DNA of 64,000 nt, taken from the NCBI GenBank assembly GCA_964422925.1, contig CAYRDC010000003.1, positions 120,495 through 184,494 on the forward strand, given 5' to 3'. The notes beneath the pieces are model-generated. The model did not search any database, was not told the origin of the DNA, and saw only the letters and a list, made by a program, of their open reading frames with translations. Source of the DNA: CAYRDC01 sp964422925 (GTDB taxonomy: Bacteria > Bacteroidota > Bacteroidia > Chitinophagales > S012-47). The position numbers and the translations under genes were made by a program. Position 1 is the first letter of the stretch; each line of letters starts with the position of its first letter. Shown one piece after another: positions 25,922 through 34,535 of the stretch.

Positions 25922-26914
25922 CTATGGCTTGTGGTTTCGCCATAGTTCAAAGTCATCCCAGTATATCTGCAACACCCCGCCCTGTTCCCTGACATAATCG
26001 ACCAGGGCGCCTGAGGTATATAACTTCATGGGATTGAAATGAGACAGCCCGTCCGGATACCTGTCTTTGGGGTGGTGCGTTACGTTATGTACATCGAATA
26101 TGACGGTCTTTAATCCGTTGGCCCTGGTAACAGCAAAATAAAACCGGCCGTTTTTTGCATCCCCTTCTTTAAAATAGGTTTCCCAGGTCATCCATTCATC
26201 CAGCGGGATATCGAAAGACCCATTATATTCTTCCCAAACCGTTTGAAACTTTTTGTTGTCATACGTTTGGGCGTGCACATCAAAATGCAGGGGATGTCCC
26301 GGGTCATTTTCCGGCTTCTGCAGGTTAATGGAGATTCTGAATGCATTTTTATAGGTTCCCCAGTTCTTGTTGTTCCAGAATTCCTGTACTGTTAGCCAGG
26401 TTACCGGAGCGGGCGCATTTTCCACAATGGTAAAATCCGGGTGCAACTTCACCCGTACTTTGATATATACTTCGTAGAGGTCGATGTTGTCATACAAATT
26501 GGCCTGTATCCGTCCTTTGAAATATCCGGTATTTTTATCCGGTACCCTTGGATATTTCAACCAGTATTTTAACACGTGATTGGATGAGTCGACCGGGTCA
26601 GGAATGATGCGGGCATAACGGTCCGAATCGGTTCCTCCCTGGTACTGAATGGAGAATGTTCCGATATATTTGTTCGCATCAAGGTGCAGCGACCAGTCAT
26701 TGGGCGCATTGACTGACTGGTCAACGCCTGTAATATCCTGATGGGCTGAATCGGGGATTCCGGCAGAGTTGGGTTCAAAACCGGAATGAAAAATCAATTC
26801 TTCCCTTGCCACATCCGGGTCAGGCATTTTCTTTTTGCAGGAAAGCGCAGCCAAAAGAAATACGGCTGTCAGAATACAGGCAAATTGATTCCTACTGAAA
26901 TTCGGTTTCTGCAT
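25922..26914 (-). CDS. Lipoprotein with concanavalin-like (polysaccharide lyase-like) domain
   Basis: A 330-residue lipoprotein from ATG 26914 (MQKPNFSRNQF). The signal LTAVFLLAALSCKKK gives a lipid-anchored Cys, and the following acidic residues are compatible with surface export in Bacteroidota. The body looks like a beta-sandwich: GYFKGRIQANLYDN, DLYEVYIKVRVKLHPDF, PLHFDVHAQTYDNKKF and a final GGVLQIYWDDFELW. The pattern recalls heparinase-I-like or LamG-type jelly-rolls, but I see no motif that proves lyase activity, so carbohydrate binding is an equal possibility. The upstream M36-like peptidase gene ends 20 bases before its start, so the two may be cotranscribed. Confidence 0.5.
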   Translation of the reverse strand: MQKPNFSRNQFACILTAVFLLAALSCKKKMPDPDVAREELIFHSGFEPNSAGIPDSAHQDITGVDQSVNAPNDWSLHLDANKYIGTFSIQYQGGTDSDRYARIIPDPVDSSNHVLKYWLKYPRVPDKNTGYFKGRIQANLYDNIDLYEVYIKVRVKLHPDFTIVENAPAPVTWLTVQEFWNNKNWGTYKNAFRISINLQKPENDPGHPLHFDVHAQTYDNKKFQTVWEEYNGSFDIPLDEWMTWETYFKEGDAKNGRFYFAVTRANGLKTVIFDVHNVTHHPKDRYPDGLSHFNPMKLYTSGALVDYVREQGGVLQIYWDDFELWRNHKP

Positions 26915-26934
26915 ATTAATCTTTGGAATTTTTA

Positions 26935-28740
26935 TCAGTGATCCACAAATATGATCTTCTGACTGATGATTTCGAGGCTCGTTTGAAGCCGGACAATATA
27001 CATTCCGCTGCCATGAAACCAATTCCGTGGTATTTGTACGATTTTGTCCTTGAAGTCCCGCCTGGCATATATGAGCTTTCCCTGCATATCGAAAATCTCA
27101 AGCGTGGCAGTTGAGCTGTTCTGATCAATAATGGCCATCAGATTTCCGGAATCCAGGAGGAAGGAATGATTCCCATTGATCTGGGTGGGGATACTGGATA
27201 GTAACCCCCGGTTGTAAAAACGGGTAAATAAAGTCATGTAGTTTTCTCCGCTATTCAGGATTTGGTCTGCCTGTAGCACCAGCAACGCGGCATCCTTCAT
27301 GGTCATTTTACTGCTCCAGCTATACAACGATTCAATCATCAGCTTATCAGTAACTTCCCGGCCAAGGTCAGTCCAGATTTCCATCATAACCGATGACCAT
27401 ATCTGGCCGGCTGTATAGATGTCGGAGCCAAGGTCATCCGGATAATGTTGGGTGCTGTTTACCACACGGCCACTCCAATACTCGTTGTGCCCGTCCCATG
27501 AAAACACATTCTGCCAATTATAATCGTCAATAGCCCTTGAGTAGGAGGCGGCCAGGTAGTCTCCCAGGCCCTCATCGAGGGCATCCCGTTCAAAATCCAG
27601 GTTGAAATTCCCGTTGGCGCTGAAACTGATTCCGTGCCCATATTCGTGAATGATCACATCAGCGTCCTCCCCGTCATCCACTCCGCCTTCTCCCAGGATC
27701 ATGCGGGGAGGGATGTTAGAAACGAAATAGGAATTATCGTCAGTGCTCCCGTGCGCATCGACCTGAACCTGGAAGGAAGCCAGCGTTGGGTACCCGAGGT
27801 CCTCGAGATATTGGTGAAAAGCATTGATGTGGTAAAAGGCGTTCACGTCTTCAAAACCATCCTGCGAACGAGTGAAATTGAAAGTGCCATCCGCTGACGT
27901 AGCCGGAGGAATGGAAGGAGGCTGCAGGTCTGTGATTTTCGCGTAAGGGGATTCCAGGGTAAATGAACTGCCGATGAAGTTGACCGTTACCGTTTTGTTA
28001 ACACGCTGATTATTCAACATCAGGTTGTCGCTGTCATTATTGTCGGAGTACAATCCGCCATAGGTTTTATGCGCGGTAGTCAGTGGGTCGGGATTGAAAA
28101 CCCAAACCGTGGCAGTGGTGTCGCCCTGGAAGTAACGGTGCAGATCCTTATTTTCAATAATTTGATAGTTATCATCCAAAAGAATAAAGCGGTGCGCTGA
28201 ATTCAATGGATTGAACAAGGTAGCCGCCAGGCCGACAACGGGATCCTCTTCTCCATTGGGCAACAGGGACACTTCACCCGCTATTTCCACGCCTGCCCGA
28301 TGCATGGAGGATAATTTTTGCAGGGCAAATTCCTTATCAAAAACCTTTTTCTTCGCCTGGATTTTCGCGATATCCCAGGTACGGGTGTCTATTGTATAGT
28401 CAAACAAGGACAAAACCCGGCCTTCCGGGCTGAGGTTAATGGTAACACCGGCTCCCTGGATGGGAATTCCAAGAAAAGTCTGCCGGAAGTTGAAATGCAG
28501 GGTATGGGAAGAAGCCGAGGAATAATCCAGTTCCAATCCATTCGGATAGGTACTCAGGTTATCGATATGTTCGAAGGCAAACAATTTAGCCGTTTCTGCG
28601 GAAGCAGGACCCTGTACATAGCCGGGATAAAAAATAACCGTTTCACCTTCTTCCGGCACGATGTCTTGTGCCATTACAGGGAATGAAGCGGGAATCAGCA
28701 GGCTGATCAGAACAACAAGCATACAGGTGCTACCTCTCAT
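26935..28740 (-). CDS. Secreted M36/M4-like zinc metallopeptidase with T9SS type A domain
   Basis: A 601-residue secreted gluzincin. Signal peptide about 1-24. Residues 30-200 resemble an FTP/PepSY-type propeptide (LHFNFRQTFLGIPIQGAGVTI). The catalytic zinc motif is VIIHEYGHGISF (His365, Glu366, His369), and Glu390 in ALDEGLGDYLAA is the third ligand, as in fungalysin (M36) peptidases. The chain ends with a T9SS type A domain (ATLEIFDMQGKLIY, GSGMYIVRL). Its first 11 bases overlap the end of the yigZ gene. Extracellular proteolysis is the likely role. No bulky accessory domain is present. Confidence 0.82.
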   Translation of the reverse strand: MRGSTCMLVVLISLLIPASFPVMAQDIVPEEGETVIFYPGYVQGPASAETAKLFAFEHIDNLSTYPNGLELDYSSASSHTLHFNFRQTFLGIPIQGAGVTINLSPEGRVLSLFDYTIDTRTWDIAKIQAKKKVFDKEFALQKLSSMHRAGVEIAGEVSLLPNGEEDPVVGLAATLFNPLNSAHRFILLDDNYQIIENKDLHRYFQGDTTATVWVFNPDPLTTAHKTYGGLYSDNNDSDNLMLNNQRVNKTVTVNFIGSSFTLESPYAKITDLQPPSIPPATSADGTFNFTRSQDGFEDVNAFYHINAFHQYLEDLGYPTLASFQVQVDAHGSTDDNSYFVSNIPPRMILGEGGVDDGEDADVIIHEYGHGISFSANGNFNLDFERDALDEGLGDYLAASYSRAIDDYNWQNVFSWDGHNEYWSGRVVNSTQHYPDDLGSDIYTAGQIWSSVMMEIWTDLGREVTDKLMIESLYSWSSKMTMKDAALLVLQADQILNSGENYMTLFTRFYNRGLLSSIPTQINGNHSFLLDSGNLMAIIDQNSSTATLEIFDMQGKLIYARRDFKDKIVQIPRNWFHGSGMYIVRLQTSLEIISQKIIFVDH

Positions 28741-29335
28741 AAAGAATGGAAATTTCGATATCCGGATAACGGGAAATCAGTTTATTGAATTTTGTGAATT
28801 GCTCCCTGGTGGCTGCCGCGGTGATCCGGCCATTTTCACTGAAATCCTGACTTACAATTTCCGGGCCGCAAGAGGCTATGGCATTCATTACGTCATTCAT
28901 ACGGGCATAGTCAAACATAAGTTCAAACCAGATTTTTACCTCCTGTATGATCACTTTCGCATTCGAGAGAGCATCAGCCGCAGCCTGTTTGTAGGCTTTT
29001 ATCAAACCGGGCAGTCCGAGTTTTGTTCCCCCGAAATATCTGACCACCACCACAGCCACATTGGTAAGACCCGCAGAACGGATTTGGTTTAATATGGGCA
29101 ATCCGGCTGACCCGGAAGGTTCCCCGGCATCGGAAGAATAAACCGTTTCTGTCTGTGGGCCCAATATGCAGGCATAACATACGTGTCGGGCTTTGGGATG
29201 CGCCTTCCGGTAATGCTGCACCAGCGCCTTTACTTCTTCCATCGTCCAGGCCGGATGGGCAAACGCGTAAAACTTGCTGCCCTTTTCGCGGTACAGCCCT
29301 TCGGCTTTTCCCCGGATGGTTTGATAGGTCTTCAT
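28730..29335 (-). CDS. yigZ: YigZ/IMPACT family protein (UPF0029)
   Basis: A 201-residue cytoplasmic protein from ATG 29335 (MKTYQTIRGKAEGLY). It has the UPF0029 N-terminal domain: KGSKFYAFAHP, HPKARHVCYACILG, SDAGEPSGSAGLPIL and VVVVRYFGGTKLGLPGL, followed by the short ferredoxin-like C-terminal domain. Related to eukaryotic IMPACT; the bacterial function is unproven, with links to translation regulation proposed for the family. A longer start at 29377 would invade the EamA gene and adds unrelated residues. Situated in a compact leftward run from ribD to the M36 peptidase. Confidence 0.88.
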   Translation of the reverse strand: MKTYQTIRGKAEGLYREKGSKFYAFAHPAWTMEEVKALVQHYRKAHPKARHVCYACILGPQTETVYSSDAGEPSGSAGLPILNQIRSAGLTNVAVVVVRYFGGTKLGLPGLIKAYKQAAADALSNAKVIIQEVKIWFELMFDYARMNDVMNAIASCGPEIVSQDFSENGRITAAATREQFTKFNKLISRYPDIEISILYER

Positions 29336-29346
29336 GAATCCGGATT

Positions 29347-30222
29347 TTATAATGATGATGCTGCCAGTAAAATGCAACCAATGGTGAGGATCAACCCGAT
29401 CCAGTTCGGGCGGCTTAATTTCTCATGGAAAAACAGCATGGCGGTCAGGGCAGACATAGATACAATCCCCACGTTATTGACCGGGTAAACCACTGAGGCC
29501 TGCCATCCCGGCAGGTCCAGCACACGGACCAGGAAATAGATAGAACCATAATTCGGAATACCCAGCAACACACCTGCCAGCCATTCCCGTTTCGGGAATA
29601 TCGAGGAGGCGCGCTTGATTCCGGTGAATTTATGTGCAACAGTAAGAATCAAACCGCTGAAAGCCGCGGTGCCAAAAAGAAAAATGAGAAACTGATGAAA
29701 TTCTTCCGGCTGCAGAGCGTATTCCTGGCTGTATTTCAGCAGCAATTCAATAATACCACTGCTGATCAACACCAACACCGGAAAAGCCAGGTGCCCGTGA
29801 AGCAGGTTGTTTATCCTTCCCGGTTTTTGCATGGTCAACAGCACAGCCGGTACGGCAATGATAATGGCCAGGGATTTTTGCCAGGTTGCCGGTTCATGAA
29901 ACAACAACATGGCCCCTGTAGCCGACAATATGAAGGAAGTTTTGGAAGCCACGGAAGAAACGGTTAACCCACTGACATTCACTGAACGGCTCATCAAATA
30001 GAATCCGGTGATAAACAGGAGTCCCAGTATGAACGCATACTTCAGCCATTCAGCATGAAAATCAGAAGGCCATGCGGAAGGTTCGAACAGTAAACCCATG
30101 ACAACGCAAACAAAGTAATTGATCACGATCACCCGGAAAATCCGCACCGGCCAGACTTCAAAAACCTTGAACAGGGCGATAATGATCGTAGCGCAAATAA
30201 TGCTTAGCAACAGGTAAATCAT
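29347..30222 (-). CDS. EamA/DMT family transporter
   Basis: A 291-residue integral membrane protein with about ten hydrophobic helices arranged as two EamA repeats. Typical features include YLLLSIICATIIIALFKVF at the start, NVSGLTVSSVASKTSFILS, and a last segment YPVNNVGIVSMSALTAMLFFHEKL. Such drug/metabolite transporters move small metabolites across the inner membrane; the substrate is unknown. Its start overlaps the ribD stop by four bases (ATGA), so it is translationally coupled to ribD. A link to riboflavin or a pathway intermediate would be guesswork. Confidence 0.8.
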   Translation of the reverse strand: MIYLLLSIICATIIIALFKVFEVWPVRIFRVIVINYFVCVVMGLLFEPSAWPSDFHAEWLKYAFILGLLFITGFYLMSRSVNVSGLTVSSVASKTSFILSATGAMLLFHEPATWQKSLAIIIAVPAVLLTMQKPGRINNLLHGHLAFPVLVLISSGIIELLLKYSQEYALQPEEFHQFLIFLFGTAAFSGLILTVAHKFTGIKRASSIFPKREWLAGVLLGIPNYGSIYFLVRVLDLPGWQASVVYPVNNVGIVSMSALTAMLFFHEKLSRPNWIGLILTIGCILLAASSL

Positions 30223-31256
30223 TCGTGCAGATAGATTTTTAACAGGTCGCTTCCAATATGCTTTTCCGACATCAATCCGGCATGTGACAGGACAGGGGAG
30301 GCTACATCTCCTTCGATAACCTTACCGGAAATAAAAACCCTGGCTTCATCCCAAAGGCCGGCATCAATGAATGATTGCAAAAGGGCACGCCCGCCTTCCA
30401 CCAACAGGCTGATGATGTCCAGCTGATATAATTCCCCGGCAACGGCATGTGGTAACTCCTGGCCGAAAGGAATTTTACGGTAAAGGATATTGCCTGTGGT
30501 TTCGTTTTTGGATTCATTGAAAACGATGGTTTGAACACTGCCATCCAGCAGGTCCAGCGAACCAGGCAGCTTTAAATGGCGGTCAATAACGGCCCGACAG
30601 GGATCCGGGCCCGGGTAATAGCGGGTCGTTAGCCGGGGATTATCCGTCATTGCCGTGTTGGTTCCAACCAGGATGCATTGTTCTTCAGCCCGCCAGCGGT
30701 GGCTCACACGCTGGCTTAGCGGGCCGGATACCCGGATCCTACTGCCGGATTTACCGATAATCCCATTGGCACTCTCGGCCCATTTCAGTATAATCCAGGG
30801 CCGCTGCTTCCGGTGAAACGCAAAAAAGCGCCTGTTCAGAAAATCAGCCGCTTCAGCACACACCCCTTCCACCACTTCAATGCCAGCTTCGCGGAGGTGG
30901 CGTATTCCGCTGCCCGATACTTTCGGGTTCGGATCCCTGGAACCGATCACCACGCGGGGTATTTTATGGGAGACAATCAGATCGCTGCATGGCGGAGTCT
31001 TCCCGTAATAGGAGCAAGGCTCCAGGTTTACATACAAAGTCGATTCTGAAAGCAGTTTTTTATCTTCAGGCAACAAGCTATTAATGGCATTTACTTCCGC
31101 GTGGGCTTTCCCGAAAGCCTGGTGATATCCTTCACCGATAATCCGCCCACGGTGTACTATTACACACCCCACCATCGGATTGGAGGCAGTATACCCGGCA
31201 CCGAGCAAGGCCAGGTCTATGGCCCTTTGCATAAATTTAATGTCCCCGTCTGTCAT
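30219..31256 (-). CDS. ribD: Bifunctional riboflavin biosynthesis deaminase/reductase
   Basis: A 345-residue RibD. It performs two consecutive steps of riboflavin synthesis: deamination of the pyrimidine ring, then reduction of the ribosyl side chain. The N-terminal cytidine-deaminase-type zinc site is AHAEVNAI (His52, Glu54) with Cys81 and Cys90 in EPCSYYGKTPPCSDL. The C-terminal reductase domain starts about residue 150 (RPWIILKWAESANG) and includes ILVGTNTAMTDNPRLTTR and LLVEGGRALLQSFI. Length is normal. It is divergent from prmC with a short shared promoter region. Confidence 0.93.
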   Translation of the reverse strand: MTDGDIKFMQRAIDLALLGAGYTASNPMVGCVIVHRGRIIGEGYHQAFGKAHAEVNAINSLLPEDKKLLSESTLYVNLEPCSYYGKTPPCSDLIVSHKIPRVVIGSRDPNPKVSGSGIRHLREAGIEVVEGVCAEAADFLNRRFFAFHRKQRPWIILKWAESANGIIGKSGSRIRVSGPLSQRVSHRWRAEEQCILVGTNTAMTDNPRLTTRYYPGPDPCRAVIDRHLKLPGSLDLLDGSVQTIVFNESKNETTGNILYRKIPFGQELPHAVAGELYQLDIISLLVEGGRALLQSFIDAGLWDEARVFISGKVIEGDVASPVLSHAGLMSEKHIGSDLLKIYLHE

Positions 31257-31303
31257 TTAGCGGGTAAATTTACAGGAATTAAACAACCGGTTACCGCCAG
31301 ATT

Positions 31304-32164
31304 ATGACCATCAGTGAGGCATACCAGGTTTTACGAAAGCATGGCCGGAAACTTTATAATCAGCGCGAAGCTGACCAGTTAGCCCGTACGATAATGGCCG
31401 ATGCCTTTGGCATCTCCCTCAAGGAGCTGATGGTATGTCCCGGTCAGTCTTTGAACACTGAAAAGGCTGATTCTCTAGAGAAGATTGTAAAACGGCTTGC
31501 TAAGGGTGAACCCGTGCAATACATAACCGGCAAGGCACACTTCATGGGGCTGGTCTTCCGGGTAAACCCATCAGTGCTTATTCCCCGCCCGGAAACCGAA
31601 GAGCTGGTCGACTGGGTGATCCGGGATTCAGAAAATCAGAAAATAAAGCATATTCTCGACATAGGCACCGGCAGTGGCTGTATTGCCATTGTCCTGAAAA
31701 AGCATTTCCCCGAGGCCAGGGTAACCGCCATAGATATCAGTGAACGGGCTTTGAAAACAGCCACGCAAAACGCTCGGATTCACGGATGTGAAATCCATTT
31801 TGTAAAAGCGGATATTCTGGCCTCCGAATCCGTAAAGTTATTCAAGGGAGTGGATCTTGTGGTCAGCAACCCGCCTTACGTCACCCAAACCGAAAAAAGC
31901 CGGATGAACGCCACCGTGCTGGATCATGAACCGGCAGAAGCGTTGTTTGTCCCGGCCAACCGCAGCGCCCTTTTTTATGAAGCCATTACAGCGTGTGCCA
32001 TGGCCTGTATGAAAACCGGCAGGGTGTTTTTCGAGCTGAATGAATTTGACGGGTACCGGATAGCAACGGACATCGGTAGGAAATGGGGCATGGGTTTTCA
32101 CATGCGTAAGGACTTACAGGGCAAATTCCGGATGATGCGCCTTGAACTTCAGTGCAAAGCATAA
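31304..32164 (+). CDS. prmC: Release factor glutamine methyltransferase
   Basis: A 286-residue PrmC (HemK) that methylates the GGQ glutamine of peptide chain release factors using SAM. The helical N-terminal domain is followed by the methyltransferase fold: GTGSGCIAIVLKKHFP for SAM binding (121-136) and the hallmark SNPPYVTQTE (NPPY at 189-192). IPRPETEELVDW is also typical. Normal length. Its stop overlaps the A-tract of the terminator that closes the convergent act operon. Confidence 0.93.
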   Translation: MTISEAYQVLRKHGRKLYNQREADQLARTIMADAFGISLKELMVCPGQSLNTEKADSLEKIVKRLAKGEPVQYITGKAHFMGLVFRVNPSVLIPRPETEELVDWVIRDSENQKIKHILDIGTGSGCIAIVLKKHFPEARVTAIDISERALKTATQNARIHGCEIHFVKADILASESVKLFKGVDLVVSNPPYVTQTEKSRMNATVLDHEPAEALFVPANRSALFYEAITACAMACMKTGRVFFELNEFDGYRIATDIGRKWGMGFHMRKDLQGKFRMMRLELQCKA

Positions 32165-32186
32165 AAAAAGCCCGTATCCGGGCTTT
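32163..32186 (-). terminator. Terminator closing the act operon
   Basis: Bases 32167-32174 (AAAGCCCG) and 32179-32186 (CGGGCTTT) form a perfect 8-bp stem with a 4-base loop. Read leftward, the stem is followed by a run of T, so it is a strong intrinsic terminator for actF. On the other strand the tail is weaker, but it could also slow transcription leaving prmC. Confidence 0.88.
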
Positions 32187-32207
32187 CTAATGCTTTTCTT
32201 TGTGTAG

Positions 32208-33392
32208 TTACACATGATGGGCGAGGCTCTCGTTCAGGTACGGGTGATTAACTGGTATAATGGAAGCTTTGCTTAAAGCTCTCCCTGTAAAGAATGCAAA
32301 TAAACCGGCAAAGCCAATAAATGTGCCTATTTCAATAAGTCCAAATTTAGGAGTACCATAACTTCCAGGCATAATTTGTAAATATAGATCTACCCACATA
32401 CCGATTAAAAGTATAATGGCTACGCAGGTAAATGCGATACGGCTTCTCCGGGCTTTCAGGAACAAAAATACTAAGAAGGGTACCGCCCAGTTAAGTATGA
32501 TATTCAAGAAGAAAAATGTTGAAAAAGCCCCTTTCACACGAGGGATAAAATAAATTGTCTCTTCCGGTATATTGGCGTACCAGATTAACAGATATTGGCA
32601 AAACCACAGGTAGCCCCAGATAATCGCCAGAATAAACAGGTATTTGGAGAAATCGAATAAATGGCTGTCGTTAAATGCCTTGAAATATCCTAACTTGTTT
32701 AAGCCCAGAACCAAAAGACCGATCAGCGCAGTTCCATGGATGAAGGCAGACACAAAGTTTTTAGCAGCATAGATCGTACTGAACCATTTGGTCTCAATAG
32801 ACATGGTCCAATCGAAAGTAGCCAGGGAGAACGTAATGGCCAGGATAAATATATACACTTTAGAATAAAATTCAGAACGGTTGAAATGTTTCAATCCTCC
32901 TTCAATATCTTCCTTTAAGGATTCCTTTCTCAACAAATAGGTCATAAGAATCCAAAGGCCAAAAAATACAATGACCCGGATAATCCAGAACGGAACATTC
33001 AAATAAGGTGTTTTATGCCGTATGATTTCATCGGCATTCACTATATCCGGGTTTGACCAGGGATATAAATGGTTAAAACCAAAATAAAGCAATAACATCA
33101 GGATTCCGGCTATGGGAAGATATGCGGCAAAAGCTTCTGGTATCCGCTTAAATGCGGCTGACCAGCCGGATTGTGTAATGTATTGAATAGCCAGGAAAAA
33201 CGAAGCCCCGATAGCCAAAGAAATAAAATAATAATTCCCCACCAGGTAATTAGCCCAGGTTCTTCCACTGTCTATAAACAAACCGGCCAAAAAAGTGATT
33301 AATCCAATAATGGCAGCAGCCAGTGATACATAAACAAATACCGGTTTTACAGATATTTTTTCTTCCATGATTATGGCTTTATTCTGATTCAT
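32208..33392 (-). CDS. actF: Alternative complex III subunit ActF (quinone-site membrane subunit)
   Basis: A 394-residue NrfD-like integral membrane protein, about ten helices (VYVSLAAAIIGLITFLAG, FISLAIGASFFLAIQYI and so on). In alternative complex III, ActC and ActF are the large paired membrane subunits. I chose ATG 33392, preceded by AAAAGGAAA, which overlaps actE by 14 bases; ATG 33368 (MEEKISVKP) is an alternative beyond the actE stop. Motifs consistent with ActF are TFDWTMSIETKWFSTIYAAKNF (cited as FDWTMSIETKWFSTIY) and NIPEETIYFIPR. It is the last gene of the operon; a terminator follows. No oxidase genes come after it. Confidence 0.88.
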   Translation of the reverse strand: MNQNKAIIMEEKISVKPVFVYVSLAAAIIGLITFLAGLFIDSGRTWANYLVGNYYFISLAIGASFFLAIQYITQSGWSAAFKRIPEAFAAYLPIAGILMLLLYFGFNHLYPWSNPDIVNADEIIRHKTPYLNVPFWIIRVIVFFGLWILMTYLLRKESLKEDIEGGLKHFNRSEFYSKVYIFILAITFSLATFDWTMSIETKWFSTIYAAKNFVSAFIHGTALIGLLVLGLNKLGYFKAFNDSHLFDFSKYLFILAIIWGYLWFCQYLLIWYANIPEETIYFIPRVKGAFSTFFFLNIILNWAVPFLVFLFLKARRSRIAFTCVAIILLIGMWVDLYLQIMPGSYGTPKFGLIEIGTFIGFAGLFAFFTGRALSKASIIPVNHPYLNESLAHHV

Positions 33393-33984
33393 TTTCCTTT
33401 TCCGGGTTATTTTGAGCCAATACCGAACGGATGTACATGATAATCCGCCAGCGGTCTTCAGGCCTGATTTGCGAACCGTGGGCACCCATGATAGCCGAAC
33501 CAACGGTAATTACATGAAATATTTCTCCCTCCGGCCTGGCTAACATGTCTTCTGTTATTAAACTGGGCGCGGAGGAAGGATATTTCTCTGAAGTAATTAA
33601 CGGGCCATCTCCGTTGCCATCAAATCCATGACAAAGGGCACAAAATATTTCATATTCCTGTTTTCCCCTGTTCAGGTTGTAATCTGTTGAATCCAAGGGA
33701 TTATGAAGGTTTTCCCCGGCCATCATCATCCCCTCGTCAGATTTAGGATATGGATATGGATCATAGTTGCGGGGGATAGTTCCTTTAATGGGTTGCAAAG
33801 CCGTGGAATGATTTGGTGTTACCTCATTAGGAGCGTATGGATCATAAGCCTCTGAATATTTCATATCCGGGAAATAATCAAAACCGGGAGTATTTCTGTC
33901 ATGGGTACAGGCAACAGACAGGATAACCCAAACGCTTACTCCTAAAATCTTAATCCAATTTTTATTATTGCGATTCATTGTCAT
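33379..33984 (-). CDS. actE: Alternative complex III subunit ActE (monoheme lipoprotein cytochrome c)
   Basis: A 201-residue periplasm-facing lipoprotein. Lipobox at VILSVACTHDR (Cys26). One heme site, CALCHG (115-119), followed by FDGNGDGPL, with the axial Met probably in the late AIMGAHGS segment. The mid-region with YDPYAPNEVTPNHSTALQPIKGTI is characteristic of ActE-type subunits. In the complex this heme passes electrons from ActA toward a soluble or oxidase-bound cytochrome. It begins 17 bases after the actD stop. Confidence 0.9.
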   Translation of the reverse strand: MTMNRNNKNWIKILGVSVWVILSVACTHDRNTPGFDYFPDMKYSEAYDPYAPNEVTPNHSTALQPIKGTIPRNYDPYPYPKSDEGMMMAGENLHNPLDSTDYNLNRGKQEYEIFCALCHGFDGNGDGPLITSEKYPSSAPSLITEDMLARPEGEIFHVITVGSAIMGAHGSQIRPEDRWRIIMYIRSVLAQNNPEKENESE

Positions 33985-34001
33985 GAATTTTCGGATAATT
34001 G

Positions 34002-34523
34002 CTAAATGGTTTTGATGTTCGTTTCTATTGCACCACTTGAAGTAAGAACGGATCTTGCATCTTCAAGCTTTTCTTCATCCATATCCGGAGTTTTTTCAAC
34101 AAGTATCACAAATTTGTCATCCAAAGCTCTCAAATCAGCCAGTTTAATTTTTTTACCGGGGTACATTTTTCGTTTACTCAGTAAGGTCATAAAACTTAAA
34201 AATCCTGTAAGGTTTATGACCAATACAAATATGATAATCACAAAAGAAGGAGTGGCATTGAGCGGTTTTCCGCCAAAATTCAAAGGATAACTGGTAGTGT
34301 TTGCCCAGTACAAAAAATACCAGGTGAGAGCAAAAGCAACTAAGCCGTACAGCCCGGCAAGACGGGGCATATTGGATTTAACCTTTAGGGCCTGGAAAAC
34401 CTCATGTACAGGATAAGGCATTATCACATCAATGATTTTATATCCTTTCTCCTGTAAGGAATGAATTCCTTTTATCAATGTATGTTCCTGGTCATAAACT
34501 CCTAATAAAACCGATTGGCTCAT
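34002..34523 (-). CDS. actD: Alternative complex III subunit ActD (DUF3341)
   Basis: A 173-residue protein of the DUF3341 family. Two hydrophobic helices (RLAGLYGLVAFALTWYFLYW and FVIIIFVLVINLTGFLSFM; at most 20 residues each cited) follow a cytoplasmic N-terminal domain. The N-terminal sequence VLLGVYDQEHTLIKGI and IIDVIMPYPVHEV is typical of ActD. It is a structural subunit of the menaquinol:cytochrome c oxidoreductase. Tightly packed between actC (12 bases) and actE (17 bases). Confidence 0.9.
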   Translation of the reverse strand: MSQSVLLGVYDQEHTLIKGIHSLQEKGYKIIDVIMPYPVHEVFQALKVKSNMPRLAGLYGLVAFALTWYFLYWANTTSYPLNFGGKPLNATPSFVIIIFVLVINLTGFLSFMTLLSKRKMYPGKKIKLADLRALDDKFVILVEKTPDMDEEKLEDARSVLTSSGAIETNIKTI

Positions 34524-34535
34524 GTTTTACCTCCT

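Noticed and set aside
30219..31256. FMN riboswitch upstream of ribD
   Set aside because: The gap between ribD and prmC is only about 50 bases and has no room for, and no sign of, the conserved RFN element.
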